Shown here: in pieces, positions 43,159-51,116 of the stretch | How positions within the stretch are numbered: position 1 is the stretch's first letter | Layout of the letters: each line of letters opens with the position of its first letter | DNA from: Pseudomonas sp. DY-1 | Lineage (GTDB): Bacteria; Pseudomonadota; Gammaproteobacteria; Pseudomonadales; Pseudomonadaceae | Assembly: GCF_003626975.1 (NCBI RefSeq) | Contig: NZ_CP032616.1 | Span: 930,001-994,000 of the forward strand | Direction of reading: 5' to 3' | Length of the DNA: 64,000 nucleotides | The notes under the pieces: model-generated | What the model was told of the DNA's origin: nothing | What the model saw: the letters and a program-made list of their open reading frames with translations, nothing else | Database searches by the model: none | Made by a program: the position numbers and the translations under genes

Positions 43159-43782
43159 TCAGTTGGCGAGATTCGCGATGAGCTCGCTCGTCGTCACGAT
43201 GGAGTGAGCGAAGGTGGGGCCGTTCAGCTCGTGGGCGGCGTGCATCATGTCGTGTCGGAAGGCGGCGGTCGCATCACGCACCAGCGTGACGTGGTAGCCG
43301 AGTTCCGACGCGAAGCGGGCGGTTGCCTCGATGCAGGTGTTGGCCAACAGGCCGACGATGATCACGTGGCTGATGCCGCGCTGCTTGAGGCGGAAGTCCA
43401 GGTCGGTGTTGGCGAACCCGCTGGAGCCCCAGTGCTCGGCGATGATGGTGTCGCCTTCGCGGGGTGCGAAGTCAGGGTGCCACTCGCCACCCCATTCGCC
43501 GCGGGCGAAGTGGTGGCCGTGCATGATCTTGCACTGGGTGGGCGTCGGGTGGTCCCAGCTCTCGTAGTCGCCCGGTTCCCAGCGCCGGTGCGGCACGATG
43601 AAGACGGGGATACCGCGCTCGCGAATCGCACGATCAAGCGTACGCAGGTTGTCCAGCAACCCGACTTCCGAGGCGATGGGTTCGATCAGGGGGTAGATGC
43701 GCCCGCCTTCAGAGAGAAAGTCGTTGTACGGGTCGACTAGCAGGTAGGCCGTTCTGGCGATGGGATAGGGGGTGTTCGACAT
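43159..43782 (-). CDS. Isochorismatase-like cysteine hydrolase
   Basis: A 207-residue hydrolase with Asp in AYLLVDPYNDFL, Lys not in the usual position (IIAEHWGSSGF occupies that region) and Cys in GLLANTCIEATAR. The WEPGDYESWDHPTP block is a feature of one branch. Divergent from a HxlR-type regulator with an AT-rich gap of about 100 bp between them, so it is probably the regulated gene. Third family member in the window. Confidence 0.83.
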   Translation of the reverse strand: MSNTPYPIARTAYLLVDPYNDFLSEGGRIYPLIEPIASEVGLLDNLRTLDRAIRERGIPVFIVPHRRWEPGDYESWDHPTPTQCKIMHGHHFARGEWGGEWHPDFAPREGDTIIAEHWGSSGFANTDLDFRLKQRGISHVIIVGLLANTCIEATARFASELGYHVTLVRDATAAFRHDMMHAAHELNGPTFAHSIVTTSELIANLAN

Positions 43783-43824
43783 CAGTGATTCCTCGCGGTT
43801 AGGGGATGTCCATTGCTTCCCGAA

Positions 43825-43862
43825 TTGACTTTGTTCGTTGTTACTATGTAAATCATATTTAC
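43825..43862 (+). promoter_or_regulatory. Divergent promoter with candidate HxlR operator
   Basis: TTGACT (43825-43830) and GTAAAT (43848-43853), 17 bp apart, make a plausible plus-strand promoter. GTAAA-TCATA-TTTAC (43848-43862) is a palindrome over the -10 region and would suit the HxlR-type regulator. Confidence 0.5.
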
Positions 43863-43884
43863 AAAATCAGCCTCGGGAGACGCC

Positions 43885-44406
43885 ATGTCAAGCCCCAAAA
43901 AAACTGCTGAGACCCTGTGCCCGGTTTCCCGCGCCGAAGACCTTGTGGGCGACCGTTGGACGGTGTTGGTCCTGCGTGAACTGTTCATGGGAAACTGCCG
44001 ATTCGACGAAATCCAGGCGCAGACGGGCGGTACGCCACAGATGGTTGCCACGCGCCTGAAACAGATGGAAGCGGATGATCTGGTACTGCGCACGCGCTAC
44101 AACGAGCGTCCGGTGCGCTACGAGTACCAGCTCACCGCCAAGGGAGAGGCCTTCTATCCGGTGATCCTCGCCCTGCGCGCCTGGGGCGAGCAGTGGTGCA
44201 AGGCGCCGGAGGAGGGCATTGCCGTGCACTTCACGCACCGGACCTGCGGGCAGGCCGCCGGACTTGGGCCGTTGTGTGATGGCTGTGGGGAGGTCCTGCG
44301 GCGCGAAGACCTGATAGGCGAGCAGAACCCCGTCTATGCCGAGGAGCGCAATGGCCGACGCGAGTCCTTCCGGGCTGCGCGGGGCGCGGCGTCGAAGGAC
44401 GACTGA
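43885..44406 (+). CDS. HxlR family transcriptional regulator
   Basis: A 173-residue winged-helix regulator. The HxlR signature is present: CPVSRAEDLVGDRWTVLVLRELFMG, RFDEIQAQTGGTPQMVATRLK and YEYQLTAKGEAFYPVILALRAWG. The C-terminus contains a four-cysteine-like pattern (RTCGQAAGLGPLCDGCGEVL) that could bind zinc. Divergent from the cysteine hydrolase gene and convergent with an MFS gene. Confidence 0.9.
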   Translation: MSSPKKTAETLCPVSRAEDLVGDRWTVLVLRELFMGNCRFDEIQAQTGGTPQMVATRLKQMEADDLVLRTRYNERPVRYEYQLTAKGEAFYPVILALRAWGEQWCKAPEEGIAVHFTHRTCGQAAGLGPLCDGCGEVLRREDLIGEQNPVYAEERNGRRESFRAARGAASKDD

Positions 44407-44409
44407 CGA

Positions 44410-45576
44410 TCAGACCCGCTGCCGCTTCGCCAGAAGGAGCACCGCCAGTACGCCACACAGCAAGCCAAGGGACACTGGCATCCCCGGATGTCCCATCAGT
44501 TGCATCACCAGTCCGGTAGCGGGCGAACCCAGCATGCCCCCCACACCCCACACCAAGGCGAAGGCCGCGTTACCCGCCATCAGGGTTCGACCGCTGAAGC
44601 GCTCGCCGAGCTGGATCAACGACATGGTGTAGATCCCGAACGCGAATCCGCCCCAGACGAACACGAACGGCCAGATGAGCCACGTGTTCAGGGCCCATGG
44701 CAGCAGTACGCAACCGATGAGCGAAGCCAGGGCGCAGACCAGCATGGTTCGTTTCGAACCGGCCTTTTCAGCCACGCGGCCGAGCACGACCTGCAGACCG
44801 GCATTGCCCGCGATGTAGCAGGTGATGAGCGACGCGATTCGCTCCTCGGAGCTACCGAGCGCGGCGCCGTAGACTGCGAACAGGGAAAGCAGGATCTGCT
44901 CGAAGGCGGCCGCAGCGAACACCGCGAACAACAGGAGCGGCGCCAATGCGATGAATCCGCCAACCGATTTTGCCTCGCCTTCTTGGGGCATCTTTGGCAG
45001 GCGCGGCACGACCGCCAGCACGATCATCCCGCAGATGAGAAAGGCCGTGATGCCGATCAGGAAGGGCGGCCAACCCTGGGTGCCGACAATCCCAAGGGAC
45101 AGCGGGCCGAGGGCGAAACCGGCCGAAACGATCGATGAATAAAGACCCAGGATGCGGCCACGGCGGGATGCGGGCGTGATCGCCATCAGCCAGGTTTCGC
45201 TGATCACGTAGAGCGGATTGGCGAAGAAACCGAGCAGAAAACGCAGCGGCATCCAGGCCCAGATGTGCTGCGTCCAGGCGATTGCGATCAAGGCGAACGC
45301 GGCGAGTATCGAACACAGGATCGCCAGCCGCCCTCCGCCCATGCGCTGTACCAGGGCCGGAATGAAGGGCGAGGACACGATGAAACCCAATGGGGTCATC
45401 GCCGCCGACAAGCCGATCAGGACGGGCGCCGTGCCCTGTCGTTCGAGAATGAAGCTGAGCAGCGGATAGGTCAGCCCTTGCGCCATTGCGAACACTGAGA
45501 CGGTTGCGATGATGCCGGCCAACGCGGCCCATGGAATCCGGCCCTTTGGTGCTGATGCCGCACTTTCAGCCGTCAT
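44410..45576 (-). CDS. MFS transporter
   Basis: A 388-residue inner-membrane carrier with 12 predicted helices. The blocks RFLLGFFANPLYVISETWLMAI and ASRRGRILGLYSSIVSAGFALGP are characteristic of the YcaD-like branch. GAGG precedes the ATG at 45576. Substrate unknown; it converges with the HxlR gene with 3 bp between them and may export or import the hydrolase substrate. Confidence 0.85.
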   Translation of the reverse strand: MTAESAASAPKGRIPWAALAGIIATVSVFAMAQGLTYPLLSFILERQGTAPVLIGLSAAMTPLGFIVSSPFIPALVQRMGGGRLAILCSILAAFALIAIAWTQHIWAWMPLRFLLGFFANPLYVISETWLMAITPASRRGRILGLYSSIVSAGFALGPLSLGIVGTQGWPPFLIGITAFLICGMIVLAVVPRLPKMPQEGEAKSVGGFIALAPLLLFAVFAAAAFEQILLSLFAVYGAALGSSEERIASLITCYIAGNAGLQVVLGRVAEKAGSKRTMLVCALASLIGCVLLPWALNTWLIWPFVFVWGGFAFGIYTMSLIQLGERFSGRTLMAGNAAFALVWGVGGMLGSPATGLVMQLMGHPGMPVSLGLLCGVLAVLLLAKRQRV

Positions 45577-45621
45577 GCGGACCTCGTAATGGGACGATCC
45601 GGTGTCATTGCAGCTTTCACC

Positions 45622-45837
45622 TCATTCCTGCCAGAAGGGTTTGGCGATTTCTCTCTCGGCCTGACGCCGGGTCAGGCCGATATCCTCGATCAGATGGGGA
45701 TTGGCCTTCGCCATTCGCTCAAGCTCAAGCCGAAAGCGTTTCCGCTCGCTCCAGGTCGCGATCATGCGGCGAGGGTGCGCCAGGTTGTAGCGCCGGTGCC
45801 ACACTTCCGCCGGCCACGGGTGGGGAGTATCGTTCAT
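45622..45837 (-). CDS. DUF1127 small protein
   Basis: A 71-residue basic protein whose C-terminus (NPHLIEDIGLTRRQAEREIAKPFWQ) is the DUF1127 motif. AAGGAGG lies upstream of the ATG at 45837. Members of this family include small RNA-binding regulators in alphaproteobacteria; no role is established for this one. It precedes the MFS gene by 45 bp in the same direction, so the two may be co-transcribed. Confidence 0.88.
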   Translation of the reverse strand: MNDTPHPWPAEVWHRRYNLAHPRRMIATWSERKRFRLELERMAKANPHLIEDIGLTRRQAEREIAKPFWQE

Positions 45838-45973
45838 GGCAGCCTCCTTGGGGTGTGAGGACCCGGAGGCCCTCGACCTGTCAGAGGTTGAATTCTGCGA
45901 AATGCGCGCAGCAGCGTAATTAAGCTCTTCCTAATAGTTCTCAAATCTTCCAAATGGGGTGCAGGTGCGTCGT

Positions 45974-47479
45974 ATGCAGGGATCGCGCTTTGCATTTGGT
46001 CCGTTCGTTCTGGATTCCGCCGCGGGAACGCTTCTGCGGAATGAGGTTCCCGTTGCCATTGGCTACCGCGCGCTGCAACTGCTGGCAGCGCTCGTCGCGC
46101 GCCCCGGTGAAATCCTCGGCAAGGCCGAGTTGATGGATGCGGCGTGGCCCGGCGCGGTCGTCGAGGAAGGCAATCTCACCGTCCAGATCGCGCTGCTGCG
46201 TAAGTTGCTCGGTCCGGCCGCCGACGGTAGTCAGTGGATCGCCACCGTGCCGCGTGTCGGCTACCGCTTCGTCGGGGCTGTCCAGCAGCTTGGCAGCGCA
46301 CGAAGACCCTTGCCCCTGCCCGACAAGCCATCGATCGCCGTGCTGCCATTCATCAATCTCAGCAACGATCCCGAGCAGGAAACCTTTGCGGATGGGCTGA
46401 CCGAGGACCTGATCACTGATCTGTCCAGAAATTCCGGCCTGTTCGTCATCGCGCGCAACTCGGCCTTTGTCTACAAGGGCAAGGCCATGGATGTGCGCGG
46501 GATTGCCCAGGACCTTGGCGTGCGCTACCTGCTGGAGGGGAGCGCAAGGCGCGCCGCAGGGCGTGTGCGCATCAATGCACAGCTGGTGGATGCGACCAAT
46601 GGCGATCATCTCTGGGCGGAGCGCTTCGACCGCAGCCTGGAAGACATCTTCGCCGTACAGGACGAGGTCACCGGCAAGATCGTGCAAGCATTGCTCGGTC
46701 GGCTACGCGAACCCGCTTCGCGCCGGCGGCCGGCGAATATCGAGGCTTATGACCTCTGCGTGCGGGCGCGCAAGCTGATGGATGACTCACCGCAGACGGC
46801 GCAGGAAGCGCACCTGATGCTCACGCGCGCCGTCGCACTCGATCCGGGGTATGCCGAGGCCTATCGCTGGCTCGCCATGAACCACTGGATGGGCTGGGTG
46901 CATAGCGGCGGACCTACGGAACCAGACCGAGATGCCGCCCTGGAGCTGGCGCGCAAGGCGGTCTCACTCGACCCCGACGATGCCGGTTGTCGCTGGGTCC
47001 TGGCCTACCTGCTGGCCTATGGACGCAGCTTCACCGAGGCGGATGCCGAATTCGCCAGGGCGATCGCGCTGGACCCCAACGAGGCCGACACCTGGGCGGC
47101 GCTGTCCGATATCGCGGTCCTGGCCGGGCGGATCGAGGAGGGCCTTGAGTACATCCGCAAGGCATTCCGCCTCAACCCCTTCCCGGCGAGCTGGTACTAC
47201 CTGGCGCTCGGCCAGGCGCAATACGCCGCCGGCGATTACGAAGCCGCCATCGAGACTCTGCGCCGGGATGAGACCTATCGCACCAGCTCACGCCGCTTCC
47301 TGGCCGCAAGCCTTGCCCAACTCGGCCGGCTCGACGAGGCGCGCGCGGAGGTCGAGCTGTTCCTCGTCGGCAACCCGCTTTTCACCATTGGCCACTGGGC
47401 CTCGAGCGAGCCATTACGTGATGCTGCGACGCTCGAGCATTTCGTTGACGGCTACCGCAAGGCCGGCCTTCCGGAGTGA
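45974..47479 (+). CDS. Winged-helix regulator fused to TolB-like and TPR domains
   Basis: A 501-residue protein with a CadC/OmpR-type winged helix (GPFVLDSAAGTLLRN to WIATVPRVGYRFVG, residues 6-102), a TolB-like domain (PSIAVLPFINLSNDPEQETFADGLTEDL) and tetratricopeptide repeats, the clearest being ALDPGYAEAYRWLAMNHW and ALDPNEADTWAALSDIAVLAG. Architecture is common in Rhizobiales and rare in Pseudomonas. No transmembrane segment is obvious. I chose the ATG at 45974; a GTG at 45959 adds five residues. Targets unknown, and it converges with the DUF3726 gene. Confidence 0.85.
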   Translation: MQGSRFAFGPFVLDSAAGTLLRNEVPVAIGYRALQLLAALVARPGEILGKAELMDAAWPGAVVEEGNLTVQIALLRKLLGPAADGSQWIATVPRVGYRFVGAVQQLGSARRPLPLPDKPSIAVLPFINLSNDPEQETFADGLTEDLITDLSRNSGLFVIARNSAFVYKGKAMDVRGIAQDLGVRYLLEGSARRAAGRVRINAQLVDATNGDHLWAERFDRSLEDIFAVQDEVTGKIVQALLGRLREPASRRRPANIEAYDLCVRARKLMDDSPQTAQEAHLMLTRAVALDPGYAEAYRWLAMNHWMGWVHSGGPTEPDRDAALELARKAVSLDPDDAGCRWVLAYLLAYGRSFTEADAEFARAIALDPNEADTWAALSDIAVLAGRIEEGLEYIRKAFRLNPFPASWYYLALGQAQYAAGDYEAAIETLRRDETYRTSSRRFLAASLAQLGRLDEARAEVELFLVGNPLFTIGHWASSEPLRDAATLEHFVDGYRKAGLPE

Positions 47480-47486
47480 CCGGTCC

Positions 47487-48230
47487 TCAGCGCCCGCCAG
47501 CGCCGCCGCGAGAGCGCTCGGAACTTTCCACCAGCACCGCTTCAGCGAGGCTGTTGAGGCGTTGCCAGAGCGCTGGAGAAATCTCCATGCCGTTTTCCAG
47601 GGCCTGTTCGCGGGCGAGGGCGAAGTTATCAGGGCTGACGAACCGCTCGCTCCGTTTGGCCACGACCTCACCGACCGGCTGCGGCTGGGCAGCCGTACCG
47701 AGCATCAGGCTCAGCGATTGCCGTGTCGCCTGAGGTGAGTGTTCCGAAAGCGTGCAAGTCAGGTAGCTAGGGTGAGAGGCGCCAGCTTCGATCCAGGCGA
47801 GGTGGCGCTGCACCGGTGAGTGGCCGTTGTCCCAACTGGCCTGGGCCCAGAGGCCCCTTTGGGCGCAATCCGCCAGCAGTTTGAGCACGAACTTACGGTT
47901 ATGGCAGTTCTGCACCTCAACGCGAAAAGCGGGCTGCTCCACAGCCTGGACGTAGGCCAGTTCCAACAGTGCCGGCAAGCAGTTCAAGGCGCTGCGTCCG
48001 TGGCAGTCAGCGTTCAGGCTACCCGGTTCGTCGGTAACGAGTTCGGTCGCGGCGCGATCACGGTCGGCGACCAGTTCCAGTGCTCGCTCCAGTTCGCCCA
48101 GACCATCCTCGCCGTGCAATTGCAGCCAACCAACCAGGGCGGCCGCGTCTTCATAGTGGCCCGGCGTATAACCCATGCCCTCGAACACCCGCTTGAGCAG
48201 GGAAGTCAGTTCATTGGCGGAAATCAGCAT
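47487..48230 (-). CDS. DUF3726 family protein
   Basis: A 247-residue soluble protein. MLISANELTSLLKRVFEGMGY and HYEDAAALVGWLQLHG match DUF3726, a family thought to resemble the N-terminal part of malate/lactate dehydrogenase Ldh_2. The C-terminus is rich in Arg, Gly and Ser. It overlaps the 574-aa gene by 7 bp, so translation is coupled. It converges with the TPR protein gene, with 7 bp between stops. Role unknown. Confidence 0.72.
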   Translation of the reverse strand: MLISANELTSLLKRVFEGMGYTPGHYEDAAALVGWLQLHGEDGLGELERALELVADRDRAATELVTDEPGSLNADCHGRSALNCLPALLELAYVQAVEQPAFRVEVQNCHNRKFVLKLLADCAQRGLWAQASWDNGHSPVQRHLAWIEAGASHPSYLTCTLSEHSPQATRQSLSLMLGTAAQPQPVGEVVAKRSERFVSPDNFALAREQALENGMEISPALWQRLNSLAEAVLVESSERSRGGAGGR

Positions 48231-49948
48231 GGATTTTTCTCCTGGGTAGGGGCCAGTGGCAGGAACCAGTCATCGTCGAACGGCTGGCCGATGTCTTCCA
48301 GCACGGGAGCACCCTGGAACATGGTGTTGCGGACCCACAGGCGCGAACGTGGGTCGAACTTGCTCACTCCGAAGAACGACAGCTTGCAGCGCAGCAGGTG
48401 CATGGGCAGGACGTCTCGGTCCAACAGGTTGGCGCGGATTTCGCCGTAGTGGGTGATGGCCATGCCCTGGATGCGGCGGACGATGCTGCGTTGTTCCGGG
48501 TGGCAGAGCAGGAAGCGCGCGACCTTGTGCTGCGGGTATTGCGCGAGGTAATTCGTCAGTTGCCGATGGCATTGCTGGACCAGGTAACCGATACCCAGCG
48601 GCATCTGCTTTTCCCGGCCCTCGTCGAGGCTGCAATTGCCCAGGCGCGGTTCCTGCTTTTCCTCGGAGCGGTACCAGAAGGTTTCCTGTGCACCGTCTGC
48701 GTCGAAGTCGATGGCCAGGGCCCAGTCGTATTTCGTCTCGATCAGCGCTTGCAACTGCTGTGCGGACATCTCCGGTTGCAACTGGAATTGCTCGGGCAAG
48801 GCGAGGCGATCTTCCAGCTCATCCACGAGCTCAGGGTACAGTTCCAGCAAAATGCAGTTGATCAGCTCCTGCCCCTGCAGGCTGGCGTGGCCAAGGGCCC
48901 AGTCCTGCAACACTTGCCAGTTCTCCAGCGGATGCGCGCCGAGCCAATCGTGGAGGGCGCGCAGATCCGCCAGTACGCGCTGGTTGTTGCCGGTCTGCCA
49001 CTCGTCCTCCGTAAAGGTTTCCTCGATATGGCGGATGGCCCGGTCAACCAGTTTCGGGACGCGCGCCAGCTCTGCCGGTGCCGCCGGGCTGGCGAGAATA
49101 CGGGCCAGCGCCAGTTCGCGCATTTCGATCCAGCGGCTGATCAGTTGCGGGTGGTTGATCAGGTAGGGTGCCATGCCGAGGCCCGTGGAGTTGCCGATGC
49201 CGAAGTAGCGCTTGATCGTCGGCTCGAAGGGTACGGCGGTGGTTGGCGAGCGGCGCCGGGCAATGTGCTCGGCCTGTTGCAGGCTGAAGTTGCGCAGCAT
49301 GAAGCAGGTGAACATCTCGGCTGAAAAAGGACGGGCAAAATCCGGGTGTTTGCGGCGGACCTTCTCCCAATCGGCCATGCCCAGTTTGCCGCTGCCGTAG
49401 ACGGCGGTTGTGCGATACAGGTAGCCGACCTGGGCAATCCTGGCGATTTCCGGCTGCTCGCCACGGGCCAGGGCATCCACCACGCTGTCAAAGTTGCGCA
49501 TGCTGCGGTTGGCGCGGGACAGCACCATCACCTTGGCGTCGAGCCGGCCTGCCTCTTGCAGTGGCACGTTCTGGCGCAAGTAGTCGACGTAGGCGTTATC
49601 CACGTCGCCCTCGCAGAGGGCCATGGTCAGGTCCCATTCGCTGGCGATGACGCGGTCATTGCGTTTCTCCGGGGCCAGGTACTGCGAGAACAGAACAAAG
49701 CTGAACAGGTCGCCGCGGGTGCGGATGCGGTAGATCACCGTGCCGTAGCCGTCGGCATCCAGTTCGAAGCGTTGCGCCTCGATCTGCCAGCGCTCACGCA
49801 TGATCCGGCGGACCAGGCTGCGCATGAAGCTCAAGCGGCTCTGATGCAGGCTGCCAAGCCGTTCCAGGTCCATGACCAGGCTGGCAGGGCGCATCTGCAG
49901 GATCGCGGCTTCGGGCAAGCCCGATTCCATCATTGAAGGGGTGCTCAT
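48224..49948 (-). CDS. Large conserved hypothetical protein (574 aa), partner of DUF3726
   Basis: A 574-residue soluble protein with no signal peptide, membrane helix or cofactor motif that I recognise. Prominent stretches are NFSLQQAEHIARRR, RYFGIGNSTGLGMAPYLINHP and RNTMFQGAPVLEDIGQP. It has many charged and aromatic residues, with an N-terminal half that includes YGTVIYRIRTRGDLFSFVLFS. Its 5' region (49949-50117) has the palindrome ATAAGGA-A-TCCTTAT, identical in core to a LysR-type box in front of the aldehyde dehydrogenase gene. Co-expression with DUF3726 and the amine genes is likely. Function unknown. Confidence 0.75.
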   Translation of the reverse strand: MSTPSMMESGLPEAAILQMRPASLVMDLERLGSLHQSRLSFMRSLVRRIMRERWQIEAQRFELDADGYGTVIYRIRTRGDLFSFVLFSQYLAPEKRNDRVIASEWDLTMALCEGDVDNAYVDYLRQNVPLQEAGRLDAKVMVLSRANRSMRNFDSVVDALARGEQPEIARIAQVGYLYRTTAVYGSGKLGMADWEKVRRKHPDFARPFSAEMFTCFMLRNFSLQQAEHIARRRSPTTAVPFEPTIKRYFGIGNSTGLGMAPYLINHPQLISRWIEMRELALARILASPAAPAELARVPKLVDRAIRHIEETFTEDEWQTGNNQRVLADLRALHDWLGAHPLENWQVLQDWALGHASLQGQELINCILLELYPELVDELEDRLALPEQFQLQPEMSAQQLQALIETKYDWALAIDFDADGAQETFWYRSEEKQEPRLGNCSLDEGREKQMPLGIGYLVQQCHRQLTNYLAQYPQHKVARFLLCHPEQRSIVRRIQGMAITHYGEIRANLLDRDVLPMHLLRCKLSFFGVSKFDPRSRLWVRNTMFQGAPVLEDIGQPFDDDWFLPLAPTQEKNPC

Positions 49949-50076
49949 TCTGGGGCCCTCAACTGGCGTGTCCGCATTCCCGGGCCAGTTGGCAACCGGA
50001 AGCGGCTTGTTATTGATCTGCCGTCGATGGTGGGACAGGAGGCTCCCCGGAGCAATTCAGATCGCCCTATCGTCCG

Positions 50077-50091
50077 ATAAGGAATCCTTAT
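50077..50091. promoter_or_regulatory. LysR-type box (TAAG-N5-CTTA), copy 1
   Basis: A perfect 7-bp palindrome ATAAGGA-A-TCCTTAT (50077-50091). Its core is T-N11-A (50078-50090), the LysR consensus form. It lies upstream of the 574-aa gene, just beyond the 3' end of the LysR gene. Confidence 0.65.
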
Positions 50092-50117
50092 TCAAATGGC
50101 ATGCTCGATCAGCATGG

Positions 50118-51023
50118 CTATCGCCACTCGTCCGGGTCGAGTTCGTTGTCCCGCAGGATGAATTCGTACAGGGCCTGGGCCGCTACCGGCAACGACCGGT
50201 TGGCCAGGCGGACGATTCCGATGTCGCGGGTTACCAGCGGGTCCGCCAGGGGGATGAAGCACAGTTGGCCGGGTTCGGCGGGGAAGGCGAAACGGGGCAG
50301 GGTGGTGATGCCCATGCCTGCTTCGATCATGGCCAGCAGGGAGATCATGTTGGAGATGTAGAACTGCGAATCGGCCACCAGCTCCTCGGCGCGGGTTCCG
50401 CTGAGCAGGCGCGAGGTGCCGTTGGCGATCAGGCGTTCGCCGCGCAATTGTTGCCAGCCGACCTCTGTTTCGGCAGCCAGCGCATGGTCCTGATGGCAGA
50501 CCACGCCGATGCTGTCTTCCCAGATGGGGATGAAGCGAATGTCGCTCTCGGTTTCCCAGAGGCTGGAGATGCCGAAGTCCACCTGCTGGTTCTCCACCAT
50601 GGTCAGGACCGCCTCGGAGTTGTCGTCGAACAGGCTGACATGCAGGTCGGTGGCGTCGCCTATGAAGCGCGCGAGGATGTCCGGCAGAAGTCGACTGGCA
50701 ATCGACGGTACGGACGCGATGCGCAAGTGGCCGGACTTGTACTGCGCGATCAGGTTCATGTCGCGCACCACGCGGTCGTGGTGTTCGATCAGTTCCTTGG
50801 CGTAGGCGAGGAACTGGATGCCAAAGGGCGTCAGCTCCGGCTTTGTGACCCGCGCATTGCGTTTCTCGAACACGGGTTGGCCCAGCTTGCCTTCGAGGTC
50901 GCGGATGGACAGCGAAATGGCTGGCTGGGTTCGGTGTGCCCGCTCGGCCGCCGCATGGAACCCCTGGAGCTCGGCAACCCAGACGAAGTGACGCAGTTGC
51001 ACGATCTTCAGGTCCGGCAGCAT
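50118..51023 (-). CDS. LysR family transcriptional regulator
   Basis: A 301-residue regulator. The N-terminal winged helix reads LRHFVWVAELQGFHAAAERAHRTQPAISLSIRDLE, followed by a ligand-binding domain (FIGDATDLHVSLFDDNS, QQVDFGISSL). Divergent from the aldehyde dehydrogenase gene with 93 bp between starts. A TAAG-N5-CTTA box lies in that gap and another upstream of the 574-aa gene, so it probably regulates both directions. Inducer unknown, possibly an amine or betaine given the BCCT carrier. Confidence 0.9.
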   Translation of the reverse strand: MLPDLKIVQLRHFVWVAELQGFHAAAERAHRTQPAISLSIRDLEGKLGQPVFEKRNARVTKPELTPFGIQFLAYAKELIEHHDRVVRDMNLIAQYKSGHLRIASVPSIASRLLPDILARFIGDATDLHVSLFDDNSEAVLTMVENQQVDFGISSLWETESDIRFIPIWEDSIGVVCHQDHALAAETEVGWQQLRGERLIANGTSRLLSGTRAEELVADSQFYISNMISLLAMIEAGMGITTLPRFAFPAEPGQLCFIPLADPLVTRDIGIVRLANRSLPVAAQALYEFILRDNELDPDEWR

Positions 51024-51024
51024 G

Positions 51025-51037
51025 GTAAGTTTTCCTT
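51025..51037. promoter_or_regulatory. LysR-type box (TAAG-N5-CTTA), copy 2
   Basis: TAAG (51025-51028), TTTTC, CTTA (51034-51037): an interrupted palindrome of T-N11-A form in the LysR/aldehyde dehydrogenase gap. The right half TTCCTTAT shares TCCTTAT with the box at 50077-50091. Confidence 0.65.
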
Positions 51038-51116
51038 ATCAACCAATATTCACAACTAATTTTAGTTTATCTGAGACGGCACCTACCATGCGCTCAAAGC
51101 GAGAACGGAGGTGCAC

